From NCBI GenBank assembly GCA_031769625.1, contig JAUIMM010000519.1:7019501-7083500 (forward strand): 64,000 bases of DNA. Reading direction: 5' to 3'. The position numbers and the translations under genes were made by a program. Source of the stretch: Taudactylus pleione (taxonomy: Eukaryota; Chordata; Amphibia; Anura; Myobatrachidae). Numbering within the stretch: the stretch's first letter is position 1; the number at the start of each line of letters is the position of its first letter. The notes below the pieces were generated by a model that saw only the letters and a list, made by a program, of their open reading frames with translations, was not told the DNA's origin and did no database searches. This document shows positions 34,905-46,453 of the stretch, piece by piece.

Positions 34905-35380
34905 GCAGCAGTGGCGTAAATTCATCCCAGACGCCCGGAGGCAAGTTATAATTTGGTGCCCCCCGTCACAGCCGCTGACACTGTAATATTGCAATTCACA
35001 TGCAGACAGGCTATAGATAGACAAAGGCAGCAGCTGATAGTCTGACATGGAGCTCTCCACTAGTGTATAGTGGCTTCACAGGTGCCAGGAAAGAGTGCCA
35101 TGTATTGGGCGGCCGTGACGGTACACTCCGGGTACATAGTTACAGCCCTAAGTGTGGTGAATATGTTGTGGACAATGGATGAGGTGCCCCTTCAGAGCTG
35201 GAGCCTGGCGGCAGGCGCCTCCATTGTCTCCCATAGTTCTGCCCCTGATGAGCAGTATACTTGCCAGATCTGAACCCAGAAGCAAAGTGATAGCGGTAAT
35301 AAGTGTATATCTGCATTTCCATGCGCGCAATACAAGTTTAATTGCATGCAACTCTGAATCAGTTCCAGGAATGGCAACTT
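34905..35380. repeat. Decayed interspersed repeat (CAGTGGCGTAA...)
   Basis: It starts AGCAGTGGCGTAAATTCATC and has partly complementary sequence near 35,190-35,255 (GCCTGGCGGCAGGCGCCTCC). Its right part ends CAACTCTGAATCAGTTCC, which resembles the end of the GCCTGATTCAG family. It is probably two overlapping decayed elements. Confidence 0.35.
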
Positions 35381-35837
35381 TTGCCAGCATTGTGGCCAAG
35401 TACTGTAGGACCCTAAACGTTAGAGTAAAATAAATAAAACACACACATTTAAATATGTACTGTAATTTTTAAAATATTCACCACTCCTCAGACCCATGCT
35501 GAAATGTATTTATTATAAAGTCCACATATACAAATGTAACTTTTATTTCTTAAAAAAAAAAAATAGGGATTTTATTTTCCTACCGAGCAAAACTTTCATT
35601 TCTATCTTTTCTTGACCCATCAGAGCCAAACACAGATGTTCAAAAACAACAACAGTCCTTTTTTTTTTTTCAAATCCAAAATAAGCAGCACAATAGTGCC
35701 AGTGCTACATAAATAAAGCCTGAGTTTCATTCATAAAAGTAGCTTAATTTATTTAGTAGGAAAAAAGGAGGGGCTGGGCTGCACATCCTAATTAAAACAT
35801 TATAAGAGGTGCTACCATGCTGAGACCTGTAGTTCTA
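35381..35837. other. No recognisable feature
   Basis: AT-rich non-coding sequence. Confidence 0.5.
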
Positions 35838-36412
35838 ATGCAGAAAAAAGGGGGGAAGCTGATGCACACTCTAAGTACTAAGAATAATAAATATCAAAAA
35901 TATATATAATAAACTATCAATCAACATGGTTTTATATAGAGGATCTTAGTACACATTTGGCCAAAGATGTTTGCCCACCTACCACTTCATGGTGACCTCA
36001 TCAGGTGGGTCCCTAACATCCCTGATACTAGCACATTGTATAAATGTATCTAGGATTTACCTGTAATAGTGCCCATTACATGTGTGTACTGCAATGCACA
36101 GGACCAATACTAATTAAAATCACCTGGGGCAGGTAGGAGACGTGCTAGCCCAGGAGTAGGGGTCTCACACCTTCAAGTGTACCTTAAATACACACATATA
36201 TGGGAAAAAAGGAGGGATGGGCTGTACAACCTAATTACAACTACAACTATCAATCTAACTACAAACTATCAATTAACATGGTTTTATATAGAGGTTCTAA
36301 GAACCTCTATATAAAACCATGTTAATTGATAGTTTATTATATATATTTGTGATATTTATTATTCTTAGTACTTAGATCGTGCATCAGCCCCCCCCCCCCC
36401 CCTTTTTCTTCA
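35838..36412. mobile_element. Inverted-repeat element with about 115-bp arms
   Basis: The left arm (35,838-35,953) contains CTAAGTACTAAGAATAATAA, ATAAACTATCAATCAACATG and GTTTTATATAGAGG. It is mirrored at 36,288-36,412. A further copy of the inner part at 36,250-36,290 makes a perfect palindrome at 36,266-36,331 (AACTATCAATTAACATGGTT and its complement). Direct repeats of GGAAAAAAGGAGGG at about 35,759 and 36,201 suggest rearrangement. Confidence 0.65.
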
Positions 36413-38085
36413 TTTATTTAGTGTCAGAAGTACATGTTTGAGTTACTGTCCAGGCTAACCAATGAGAAATATGAGAAAAAAATGACCTTGCTTCTGATTG
36501 GTTAGCCAGGGTCAGATAGCCTATTCCTTGGATTCTTTCAATGTGTACCAGTGTGCACATTAAAGGGTTGTATTTTCCATGGTCCTCCTATTGTCATTCT
36601 ACAGAAACAATGGTACAGGCACTTACTTCATCCCTGAAGAACTATCTCAGGGAGATGATCCTAGGACCTACTAACAATTTGTCCCACAGGTGCTGTTCAT
36701 TATTGGTCAAGATATCTCGGACTCTGGAGTCTTTATGAGTGAGGTAGTTTCTCTCAGTGTCACCGCCCACGGCTGGAGTGTTTTAGTCTTCTCTCTGCTT
36801 ATAGGTAAACAATATATTATGCAGAACTACTATGAAGATGGCTTCACTATATATTACTTAAAAATAAGAGATATCATTACAAGCATTCATGGTATACCCC
36901 TTTAAGGACTAACCAAATCAATTTCATGGGTTATGGAATTTTGATACTACTAGATGAAGCTCTATCTTTCTGGTAATGGCATGTTGGCTCCATTAAATTT
37001 GGGTATGTTGACTATTACTGGTCCTACTGGAATAAAATTGGAGAGGACTGGAACTACTGCTACAAAGGAACAATTTACTTACTTTTGTTTAACAGAATCC
37101 CACCTGTTCACAACAAATATGGTTAACTTCACCCTGTAAAGGACAGAAGGACTTTCTCTATTCTTAAAACAATAATAATTCACATTTTTAAAACCACAGC
37201 TTCCTCAGGTTGGCAATCTGTTGTGGTTTCCTTTTCTGCCTCTCTGCTGCTCTCAGTCTCTTAAAGGTTATACTTAATTTTACTGCTCCTCTTCCTTCTT
37301 GCCTGTTCCTATGTAGCTTCCCCCTCTTGCGTTCCTCTTTTTACTTCTTCTTTCTTACAATTTTTTTTTCATTCTAAACTAATTTATATTGTAATTATTT
37401 TTTGCGAAAAAATACATTGAGAAGTGCGAGGAGGGGATTTGCAAGGGCAGAGCTTTCTCGCAAGAGAAATAAGCAAATAAATAATAATATTACGTCCTGT
37501 GTATATTTATGAATGGGAAGAAGAAACATTTCTCCTATGCTGAAGCCCAATAAATTTATAACATGGCCCTCTGTCAAACTGAGAAAAACATGATGCACAA
37601 AGCTCTGAAAGCAATTCTAGCCCATGTAGTCAATATAAAATAGCTTGAGAATATTATTTTCTCATCAGGCTAGAACATGTCAGTAAAACACGATTATCAC
37701 TGTGAGCTTATATAGTGACACAATGCTTTCTAAATCTGAAAAAAATAAAACTGCCATCAGGGGAAAAGTAATAATGCTTCCAGTTATTATGTGTCATGTA
37801 AGAAGTTTGGCAGCAGATAAGATTATTTTGTCATCCTGCATTTAACCTTTAATGATCTTTACGTGAACCTCAGAATCCTGCTGCTAGCTTTTCAGGAATG
37901 AGTCATGGGCAGCTAAAACCCCTGGCTAGCAATTGGCAATCAGAATTTTCTGAGTTATAATTCCATGCATCTACTATGAAGATCTTTTTCAAAGTCCTTC
38001 TTCAACTGAGAACTGTCAGCAGCATTTTGCCATGTATAAGAGTATTCCCATCTCACTTTGTACACTTGCATGGTCTGGTCTCTTC
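36413..38085. other. No recognisable gene or element
   Basis: AT-rich non-coding sequence. Small open frames (such as 36,541-36,738 and 37,976-38,239) lack any domain. Confidence 0.5.
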
Positions 38086-38215
38086 TAGAGATGAGCCGAA
38101 CTTCACGATCCGGGGCAGGATCCGAGTCCGGCTTAGGTTGTCCCGCCTGACTCTGATCCCAAAACGAGGCAAAATGTCATCATACCGCTGTCAGATTCTT
38201 GCGAGTTTTAGATTG

Positions 38216-38223
38216 TATATAAG
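38216..38223 (+). promoter_or_regulatory. TATA box of hAT copy 3
   Basis: TATATAAG followed by TCCCTCC, 35-40 bp after GAGGCAAAATGTCATC. Same arrangement as in copies 1 and 2. Confidence 0.55.
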
Positions 38224-38279
38224 TCCCTCCCTGCGGTGATTAGTGCCATTTGCTTGCTGGGTTCTGGGCTGTCAGGCTG

Positions 38280-38600
38280 TGCTTCATCCAAGGGGAACTG
38301 TGTTGTCCAATACAGGGGTGTGCAGGGGTGTGCTCTGCTGGACTGAGTTGTCCAATACAGGGGAGTGCAAGAGTGTGCTATGCTAGGCTGTGTTATCCAG
38401 TCTAGGCAGGGTGTGCTGTGCTCTGTCCAGGGGCTGTGTTGCCAATCAAGGGTTTTGCTGTGTTGGTCTGTGTTGTCCAATCCAGGAAGGGTGTGCTGCG
38501 TTCTGTCCAGCGGGCTGTGTTATTTATCATTGCTTTGCTAATCCAGGGGTGTGCTGGGCTCTCCATTAAGGGGTGTGCTGTCTATCCATGGGCTGTAAAA
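38280..38600 (+). repeat. Degenerate short tandem array in hAT copy 3 leader
   Basis: Irregular copies of GTGTTGTCCAATCCAGGGGT and GTGCTGTGCT, with a period of about 25-55 bp. It is in the same place as the 18-21 bp array of copy 2, and both contain CAGGGGCTGTGTTG-like words, so the two arrays may share an origin. Confidence 0.7.
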
Positions 38601-39281
38601 AAAGTAACTAAAAGGTATAAAAAAAGGAAAAAAATAATAAGTAAAAAAAGGTTAAAAATATTTTTTTGTGCTTTACCCCACACTGTGACACCGAATGCAC
38701 CCCCCCCAGTGTATCCAAAACACTGTGACGCTGCTGGCCATATTGTGAGTGATGCTTTAGGTACATCATACTGAAGTGTATAATTCATAAAGTATTGTGA
38801 GTGACGCTGTCGGTCAGTAATACCGCAGTGTTATATTATTCATACAAGTATTGTGACACTGTTGGTCAGTAATACCGCAATATAATATATTCATAAAAAA
38901 TATTGTGACACTAAGGGATAGCACAGTGTATTCATAAAAAATATTGTGACACTGTAAGTGGTAGCGCAGTGTATTCTTAAAAAATATTGTGATACTGTAA
39001 GTGGTAGAACAGTATTTTATTCATAAAAAATATTGTGACACTAAGTGGAAACACAGTGTAATATTCAAAATGTATTGTGACACTGTAAGTGGTAGCGCAG
39101 TGTATTCATATAAAATATTGTGACACTGTAAGCAGAAGCACTGTGTTTTATTCATAAAAAATATTCTGACACTGTAAGTGGTAGAGCAGTGTTTTATTCA
39201 TAAAAAATATTGTGACACTAAGTGGAAATGAAGCATAATATTCAACACATATTGTGACACTGTAAGTGGCAGCACACTGTG

Positions 39282-39751
39282 GCCCTGACTCAGAGCCAGA
39301 CACTCTGACAGAGCGCTCGCTCTGAATCAGGGACGGTCTTTTTTTTTTTAGAACAGCCTCCTGGCCGCTCGCATAGCTGTGGGTGACCACCCACAGCTAT
39401 AAGGAGTGGCCAGGAAGATGGTCGCGATGGTCAAGACCATCGCAACCATCGGGCTTGTGACGAGACCCTTGTAGTAGGGTCTCGTTGCCGCAAGCCCCAG
39501 AGAGATTTCAGCTCTAACAGAGCCAAAATCTCTCCCACCCCCCCCGGCCCGCCCACCGAAGGGGGCGTCCTGTCACTCAAAATCGACAGCACGCCCCCTT
39601 TGGTACGAGACATGGAGCCACGGATTGCCCGTCGCTATCCGGGTCTCGCGCATGCGCATGAAGGAGCCGGCTCCGTCATGCGCATGCGCTCTGGGCCACC
39701 ATCGACCCGGTTGCGAGCGATCAGTGCTTGCGGCCGGGTCTGAATCAGACC
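39282..39751. mobile_element. Hairpin-chain DNA transposon, copy D, inserted in the 43-bp array
   Basis: The ends are GCCCTGACTCAGAGCC and GTCTGAATCAGACC. The flanks CTGTG (39,277-39,281) and CTGTA (39,752-39,756) fit a 3-bp TGT duplication or an imperfect 5-bp one. Internal hairpins match the other copies, including ATGGTCGCGATGGTC facing GACCATCGCAACCAT and GAGACCCTTGTAGTAGGGTCTC. Its position inside a regular array gives a clean empty-site comparison. Confidence 0.85.
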
Positions 39752-42700
39752 CTGTATTCATAAAAATATTGTGACACTGTAAGTGGAAATGCAGTGTAAT
39801 ATTCAATACATACTGTGACACTGTAAGTGGTTTCACAGTTTATTCATAAAAATATTGTGACACTGTAAGTGGTAGTGCAGTTTTTTATTCATAAATAATA
39901 TTGTGACATTGTAAGTGGTAACACAGTGTTTTATTCATAAAAAATATTGAGACATCAAGTAGAAATGCAATGTAATATTCAACATGTATTGTGACACTGT
40001 AAGTGGTAGCACAGTGTATTCATAACATTTTTTGGGACACTGTAAGTGGAAACGCAGTGAACTCTTCAACACGTATTGTGACACTAAGTGGTAGCGCAAT
40101 GTATTCATAAAAAATATTGTGACACTGTAAGTGGAAACGCAGTGTAATATTCAAGACATATTGTGACACTGTAATTGGTAGCATAGTGTATTCATTAAAT
40201 AAATGGTGACACTGTAAGTGTTAGCGCAGTGTAATATTCATAAAAAATATTGCAACACTAAGTGGTAGCGCAGTGTATTCATAAAAAATATTGTGACACT
40301 GTAAGTGGAAATGTAGTGTAATATTCAACACATATTGTGACACTGTAATTGGTAGCATAGTGTATTTATTAAAAAAATAGTGACACTGTAAGTGGTAGCG
40401 CAGTGTATTCATAAAAATATTGTGGCACTGTAAGTGTTAGCACAGTGTAATATTCATAACAAATATTGTGACACTGTAAGTGGTAGCGCAGTATATTTTT
40501 CATAAAAAATATTGTGACACTAAGTGGTAGCGCATTGTATTTATTAAAAATATTGTGTCACTGTAAGTTGTTAGCACAGTGTAATATTCATAACAAATAT
40601 TGTGACACTGTAAGTGGTAGCGCATTGTATTTATTAAAAATATTTGACACTGTAAGTGGTAGTGAAGTGTATTCATAAAAAATATTGTGACACTGTAAGT
40701 GGTAGTCCATTGTATTTATTAAAAATATTGTGACACTGTAAGTGGTAGCGCAGTGCATTCATAAAAAATATTGCGACACTGTAAGTGGTAGCATAGTGTT
40801 TTATTCATAAAAAATATTGAGACATTGTAAGTGGTAGCGCAGTGTTTTATTCCTAAAAAATATTGTGACACTAAGTGGAAATGAAGCATAATATTCAACA
40901 CATATTGTGACACTGTAAGTGGTAGCGCACTGTATTCATAAAAATATTGTGACACTGTAAGTGGTAGCGCATGCATTTTGTTCATAAACAATATTGTGAC
41001 ATTGTAAGTGGTAACGCAGTGTTTTATTCATAAAAAATATTGTGACACTAAGTGGAAATGAAGCGTAATATTCAACACATATTGTGACACTGTAAGTGGT
41101 AGCGCACTGTATTCATAAAAAAAATGTGACACTGTAAGTGGAAATGCAGTGTATTATTCAGCACGTACTGTGACACTGTAAGTGGTATCACAGTTTATTC
41201 ATAAAAATATTGTGACACTGTAAGTGGTAGCGCATGCATTTTGTTCATAAACAATATTGTGACATTGTAAGTGGTAACACAGTGTTTTATTCATAAAAAA
41301 TATTGTGACATTAAGTAGAAATGCAATGTAATATTCAACATGTATTTTGACACTGTAAGTGGTGGCACAGTGTATTCATAACATTTTTTGGGACACTGTA
41401 AGTGGAAACACAGTGAATTATTCAACACGTATTGTGACACTAAGTGATAGCACAGTGTATCCATAAAAAATATTGTGACACTGTAAGTGGAAACGCAGTG
41501 TAATATTCAACACATATTGTGACACTGTAATTGGTAGCATAGTGTATTCATTAATAAAATGGTGACACTGTAAGTGGTAGCACAGTGTATTCATAAAAAT
41601 ATTGTAACACTGTAAGTGTTAGCGCAGTGTAATATTCATAAAAAATATTGCGACATTGTAAGTGGTAGCGCAGTGTATTCATAAAAAATATTGTGACACT
41701 GTAAGTGGAAATACAGTGTACTATTCAACACATATTGTGACACTGTAATTGGTAGCATAGTGTATTCATTAAAAAAATGGTGACACTGTAAGTGGTAGCA
41801 TAGTGTATTCATAAAAATAATGTGGCACTGTAAGTGTTAGCACAGTGTAATATTCATAACAAATATTGTGACACTGTAAGTGGTAGCGCAGTGTATTATT
41901 CATAAAAAATATTGTGACACTGTAAGTGGTAGCGCATTGTATTTATTAAAAATATTGTGACACTGTAAGTGGTAGCGCAGTGTTTTATTCATAAAAAATA
42001 TTGTGACATTGTAAATGGTAGCACAGTGTTTTATTCCTAAAAAATATTTTGACACTAAGTAGAAATGCAGTGTAATATTCAACATGTATTGAGACACTGT
42101 AAGTGGTAGCATAGTGTATTCATAAAAAATATTGTGACACTGTAAGTGGTAGCGCAGTGTATTCATATAAAATATTGTGACTGTAAGCAGAAGCACAGTG
42201 TTTTATTCATAAAAAATATTGTGACACTGTAAGTGGTAGAACAGTTTTATTCCTAAAAAATATTGTGACGCTGTAAGTGGAATAGCGGTGTAATATTCAA
42301 CAGATAATTGTGACACTGTAAGTAGTAGCACAGTGTATTCATAAAAAATTGTGACACTAATTGGTAGCGTAGAGTATTCATAAAAAATATTGTGACACTG
42401 TAAGTGGAAACGCAGTGTAATATTCAACACATATTGGGACACTAAGTGGTAGCGCAGTGTATTCATAAAAATATTGTGACACTGTAAGTGATATCACAGT
42501 GTTATAGAATGATATAACAAAGAAAGAATGAGGAGATGACTATTTAGGGTGCATAAACAAGCTGCCACTAATAATATCCAAATCCCTACAAGAATCTCAC
42601 CCTGATTCTAAACAACAACATAACATACAGAATGGTACTGGACAAAATCTGTGGTGCTTTTTTTAACAAAATGTATAACAGTGATACATCCCTTGAATGT

Positions 42701-43403
42701 CGACGTAATTTAGTAACAGATGAAATATACTAGAGTCTGTTGTCTTCTACATACATCTCTAAGTCCACAATGGTGTGTATGGAAAAAGATATTATGCTGA
42801 CCAGAAATCATCTAAGGAGGGATAGCGTACCAAACTCACTTTTCCCACTCATAGATGAAGACACATCAGGGTCTCTTTATTCAATCCTTCTAGTCAGATA
42901 CCATCCTTAGATGTATACAAAATTATCCCGTATGGTAATAATGGTATGTTAGAAGAGGATGTTATATTTAAATAGCGTACCCCAACTCACACTGTATTGT
43001 AGATGTTAATTCATATCAAGGTATCTTTGTATGCAAATGATGGGTTCGTACCCTAACTCACGTGTAGTGGTATGATGATACTCCTGTAACAGGTATCTTT
43101 ATCCAATAGTCTCTGCTACTGTAGTGTGGATCCTCCACAATATAATTCCATAGTATATTGATATATAGACGTATTATATCATCTAAAACAATTCTTTAAT
43201 AATGCAGAAATATATAGTTCCAAAACAGAAATAGCAGCAGCAGAAAAAACACATAAAAAATGCTGCATAAAAATAGGAGTTTAAAAAAATGTTCCGTTAA
43301 AAAATGCAATAAAAAATGTCCAAAAAATAAATAGAAAATAAAAAAACAAATGAATGATCCAAAAGAAGGGGTCCAAATATTGAATTACTCACACCTGTAG
43401 CTG

Positions 43404-43434
43404 TCAACGCGTTTCAGTCTCCAGGACTTTGGGA
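43404..43434 (-). ncRNA. Hammerhead-like core, left arm
   Basis: On the minus strand, AAAGTCCTGGAGACTGAAAC: a GTC/GAC stem with a five-base loop, followed by GAAACGCG. The upstream CUGANGA half is not recognisable. It is the mirror of the right-arm core. Self-cleaving ribozymes of this class are known in Penelope-like terminal repeats; activity here is unproven. Confidence 0.3.
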
Positions 43435-43915
43435 TAATAAACTTCCGGCTTCTGAATAGCGCTATGTAACTTCCGGGTCTGACGATTGGACTATAACGGA
43501 GGACTGAAAAGCCCCAAGGGATCGGTGGGGTTTTGATTATTTACTATCCACTGATATTATCATTAGGATCTTTTAGGCAGAATTTTATTATTAGGGTTGT
43601 TGTTTTTTTAGTGATCCTGCTGGTTTAGCTGTTTGGACTACATCTCCCATGATGCCTTCACCGGAAGTCCGGTTTTTATTTCCATCAATTTATGTCCAGG
43701 TTTTTATGTACAATATGTAATTTTTTGGAGCAAATGTTAACCTTGGACATTCCACATAGATATGTTTACATTAGACATATGTTTGACACAGAGAAAGTGT
43801 TTTTGTATATTGCACACACCAGTTAAGATTAACTACATTAACGATGACCACTTCCTGTGAATAGTTGATAGGCTCACTCCCACATAAATACTGAGTTCCC
43901 CACACGAACAGCATG

Positions 43916-43942
43916 TCTTGAAAAGGGTCCTTTAGACGAAAC
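43916..43942 (+). ncRNA. Hammerhead-like core, right arm
   Basis: CTTGAAAAGGGTCCTTTAGA followed by CGAAAC: a degenerate CUGANGA, a short GTC/GAC stem, then GAAAC. Flanking CATGT and ACATG can also pair, which would form a plain hairpin instead of the three-way hammerhead fold. Confidence 0.35.
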
Positions 43943-45156
43943 ATGTTGACAGCTACAGGTGTGAGTAATTCAATATTTGGAGCACTTCTTTTGGATCATT
44001 CATTTGTTTTTTTATTTTCTATTTATTTTTTTGGACATTTTTTATTGCATTTTTAAATGGAACATTTTTTTAAACTCCTATTTTTATGCACCATTTTTTA
44101 TGTGTTTTTTCTGCTGCTGCTGCTATTTCTGTTTTGGAACTATATATTTCTGCATTATTAAAATATTGTTTTGGATGATATAATACGTCTATATATCAAT
44201 ATACTATGGAATTATATTGTGGAGGATCCACACTACAGTAGCAGAGACTTTTGGATAAAGATACCTTTTACAGGAGTGTCATCATATCACTACACATGAG
44301 TTGGGGTACGAACCCATCATTTGCATACAAAGATGCCTTAACATCTACAATACAGTGTGAGTTGGGGTACGCTATTTAAAAATAACATCCTCTTCTAACA
44401 TACCATTATTACCATACGGGATAATTTTGTATACATCTAAGGATGGTATCTGACTAGAAGGATTGAATAAAGATACCCTGATGTGTCTTCATCTATGAGT
44501 GGGAAAAGTGAGTTTGGTACGCTATCCCTCCTTAGATGATTTCTGGTCAGCATAATATCTTTTTCCATACACACCATTGTGGACTTAGAGATGTATGTAG
44601 AAGACAACAGACTCTAGTATATTTCATCTGTTACTAAGAAAATTGCATCGACATTCAAGGGATGTATCACTGTTATACATTTTGTTAAAAAAAGCGCCAC
44701 AGATTTTGTCCAGTACCATTCTGTATGTTAGGTAGAACAGTTTTATTCATAAAAAATATTGTGACACTGTAAGTGGAAAAGCAGTGTAATATTCAACAGC
44801 TATTGTGACACTGTAAGTAGTAACGCAGAGTATTCATAAAAAATATTGTGACACTGTAAGTGGAAACGCAGTGTAATATTCAACACATATTGTGATACTA
44901 AGTGGTAGTACAGTGTATTCATAATAAAATGGTGACACTGCCAGTGGTAGCACAGTGTATTCATAAAAATATTGTGACACTGTAAATAGTAGCGCAGTGT
45001 TTATTCATAAACATATTGTGACACTGTAAGTGCTAGCACAGTGTATTATTCATAACAAAAACATTGTGACACTGTAGGTTTTTGATACTCTAGTTTAATA
45101 CAAATTGGTACAAATAGATGTGTGTGCTGTACCCTAATTGGTTCATGTTTGTTGAT

Positions 45157-46043
45157 ATGGAAAACGATCAGTTCAGAGGTGAGCAGAAATCACATACTAG
45201 TCCTGGAGCTGCTGCCAGTGTCACCAGTCATGACGATACTGGTCCGTCAACGTCATCTACTAAAGTCGAAGCCCAAGGGCATACAGGGCTTAAGTCAGGG
45301 TATCTAAAAATCAAAGAAGCAATCTTTTACATTGGTAAAAAAAAACATCAAAGGGAAAGTTAGCTGCAGAAAGACATAAAATTGACAATATGCCTTTCAC
45401 CACATGAAGTAGCAAGGAAAGGCTAAGGCATTGGCCTTTATTTATGACAGGTGGTTCTGCCTCTTATGATGATGTAAGCTCTTTTCCCTGTATATGTTTA
45501 AAAAAAAATTAAATCGTTAAGATACAGGAACCCACTGTGAGCTCAGAAATGTCACAAGTCCCTGAGGAGAGTCTAAGTGTGTCAGCGGGTGCCATGTGTG
45601 AGCCTGACCTTTCCAAAACTTTGCTGGAAGAGGAGCCTCCTTACTCTACTTGTGCATCCTCTGAAAATGTTGGTATGAGCAGCACAAGTCAACATGCTGA
45701 CATAGAAATCGAGGATGCTTCTGTGGAAGTGCACCAGGATGAGGAGGATATTTGCGTAGCTGATGCTAATAAGGATGTTGGTGATGTGGATGTTGTTTGT
45801 GTAAATCAGGCCCCAGTGGAAACAGTTGTTGCCAATGATAAGGAAAAGCCCATTGTCATGCCTGGGCATAAAACAAAAATATCCACTTCTTATGTGTGGA
45901 ATCATTTCTACCCAAATCCGGACAACAATTGTCAAGCCATCTATACCCATTGTCATGCCAAAGTAAGTAGGGGTAGGGACCTTAACCATCTAGGAACCTC
46001 TTCCCTGTTACATCATCTACAGTGCATTTGGCTAAAAAAGTAA
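45157..46043 (+). pseudogene. hAT (ZBED-type) transposase N-terminal region, copy 3
   Basis: The start Met at 45,157 (MENDQFRGEQKS) aligns with copy 1 at 17,179, and both have SHDxT and STS motifs soon after. After a frame break near 45,360, a 168-residue frame (45,537-46,043) carries an acidic stretch (DEEDICVADANKDVGDVDVV) and then a BED finger: YVWNHFYPNPDNN, CQAIYTHCHAKVSRGRD, and SSLLHHLQ. The first Cys of the CxxC pair is Tyr here (IYTHC), so zinc binding is probably lost. The rest of the transposase is displaced by the chromovirus and only a piece of about 130 bp survives at 49,980. Confidence 0.8.
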
Positions 46044-46453
46044 CAACAAGCAGTCCAGCATCAGCTAGCTCCCTTCTCTCTGCTAATCCAAGCACCTGCC
46101 ATCTTCACCACCAACACCTTCAGCAACAAATCCTCAATCATGAACGGAACTAGTCCTGCATCCAATTTAAGGCAAACTCAGTCCTCCCTTATCTTGGATT
46201 CCTCATAAGAATCCTTGAGTGCTATGCCTGCTCCTGCTGCTGGGAGTGGATCTTCATCCCAGAAGGGAACCAGTAAGACTACTAGTAGTAGTTCAGAAAA
46301 ACTTAATGGTTTTACGAATCCCAAGCCTCCTCCATGTGAAACCCCTAAAACCAAGACTAGCAAGGTCTTCCACCAATAACAAACACCCGTTGTTCCCTTA
46401 GAACTATGAGACGTTTACCAGTACTAAGGCAGCCACCTGGTCTTATAACTCGG

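Larger units (their letters stand above)
42505..44730. mobile_element. Penelope-like inverted terminal repeats, about 0.8 kb arms
   Basis: The left arm 42,621-43,427 and the right arm 43,925-44,730 are near-perfect inverted copies: TAACATACAGAATGGTACTG at one end, CAGTACCATTCTGTATGTTA at the other. Between them is about 500 bp of single-copy sequence. The inner edge of each arm carries a hammerhead-like core and a GTTGACAGCTACAGGTGTGA block. The arrangement resembles tail-to-tail terminal repeats known for Penelope-like elements; that identity is inference. It splits the 43-bp array of hAT copy 3. Confidence 0.65.
38680..45085 (+). repeat. 43-bp satellite-like array in hAT copy 3 leader
   Basis: Units are ATTGTGACACTGTAAGTGGT followed by AGCGCAGTGTATTCATAAAAA. 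The period is about 43-48 bp, with two alternating variants (GGTAGCGCAG...TTCATAAAAAAT and GGAAACGCAG...TTCAACACAT). The array occupies 38,785-42,500 and continues at 44,735-45,085 after an insertion, giving roughly 80 copies. It is also interrupted by hairpin-chain copy D. Confidence 0.95.

Noticed and set aside
35965..36010. Hammerhead ribozyme on the minus strand, with an exact CTGATGA
   Set aside because: The flanking CCCACC and GGTGGG pair directly and no GAAA box follows the inner stem, so a simple hairpin explains it.
43977..44183. Phenylalanine-rich 68-residue membrane-like frame
   Set aside because: It is T-rich sequence in the right arm of the Penelope-like inverted repeat, with no support from the left arm as a coding unit.
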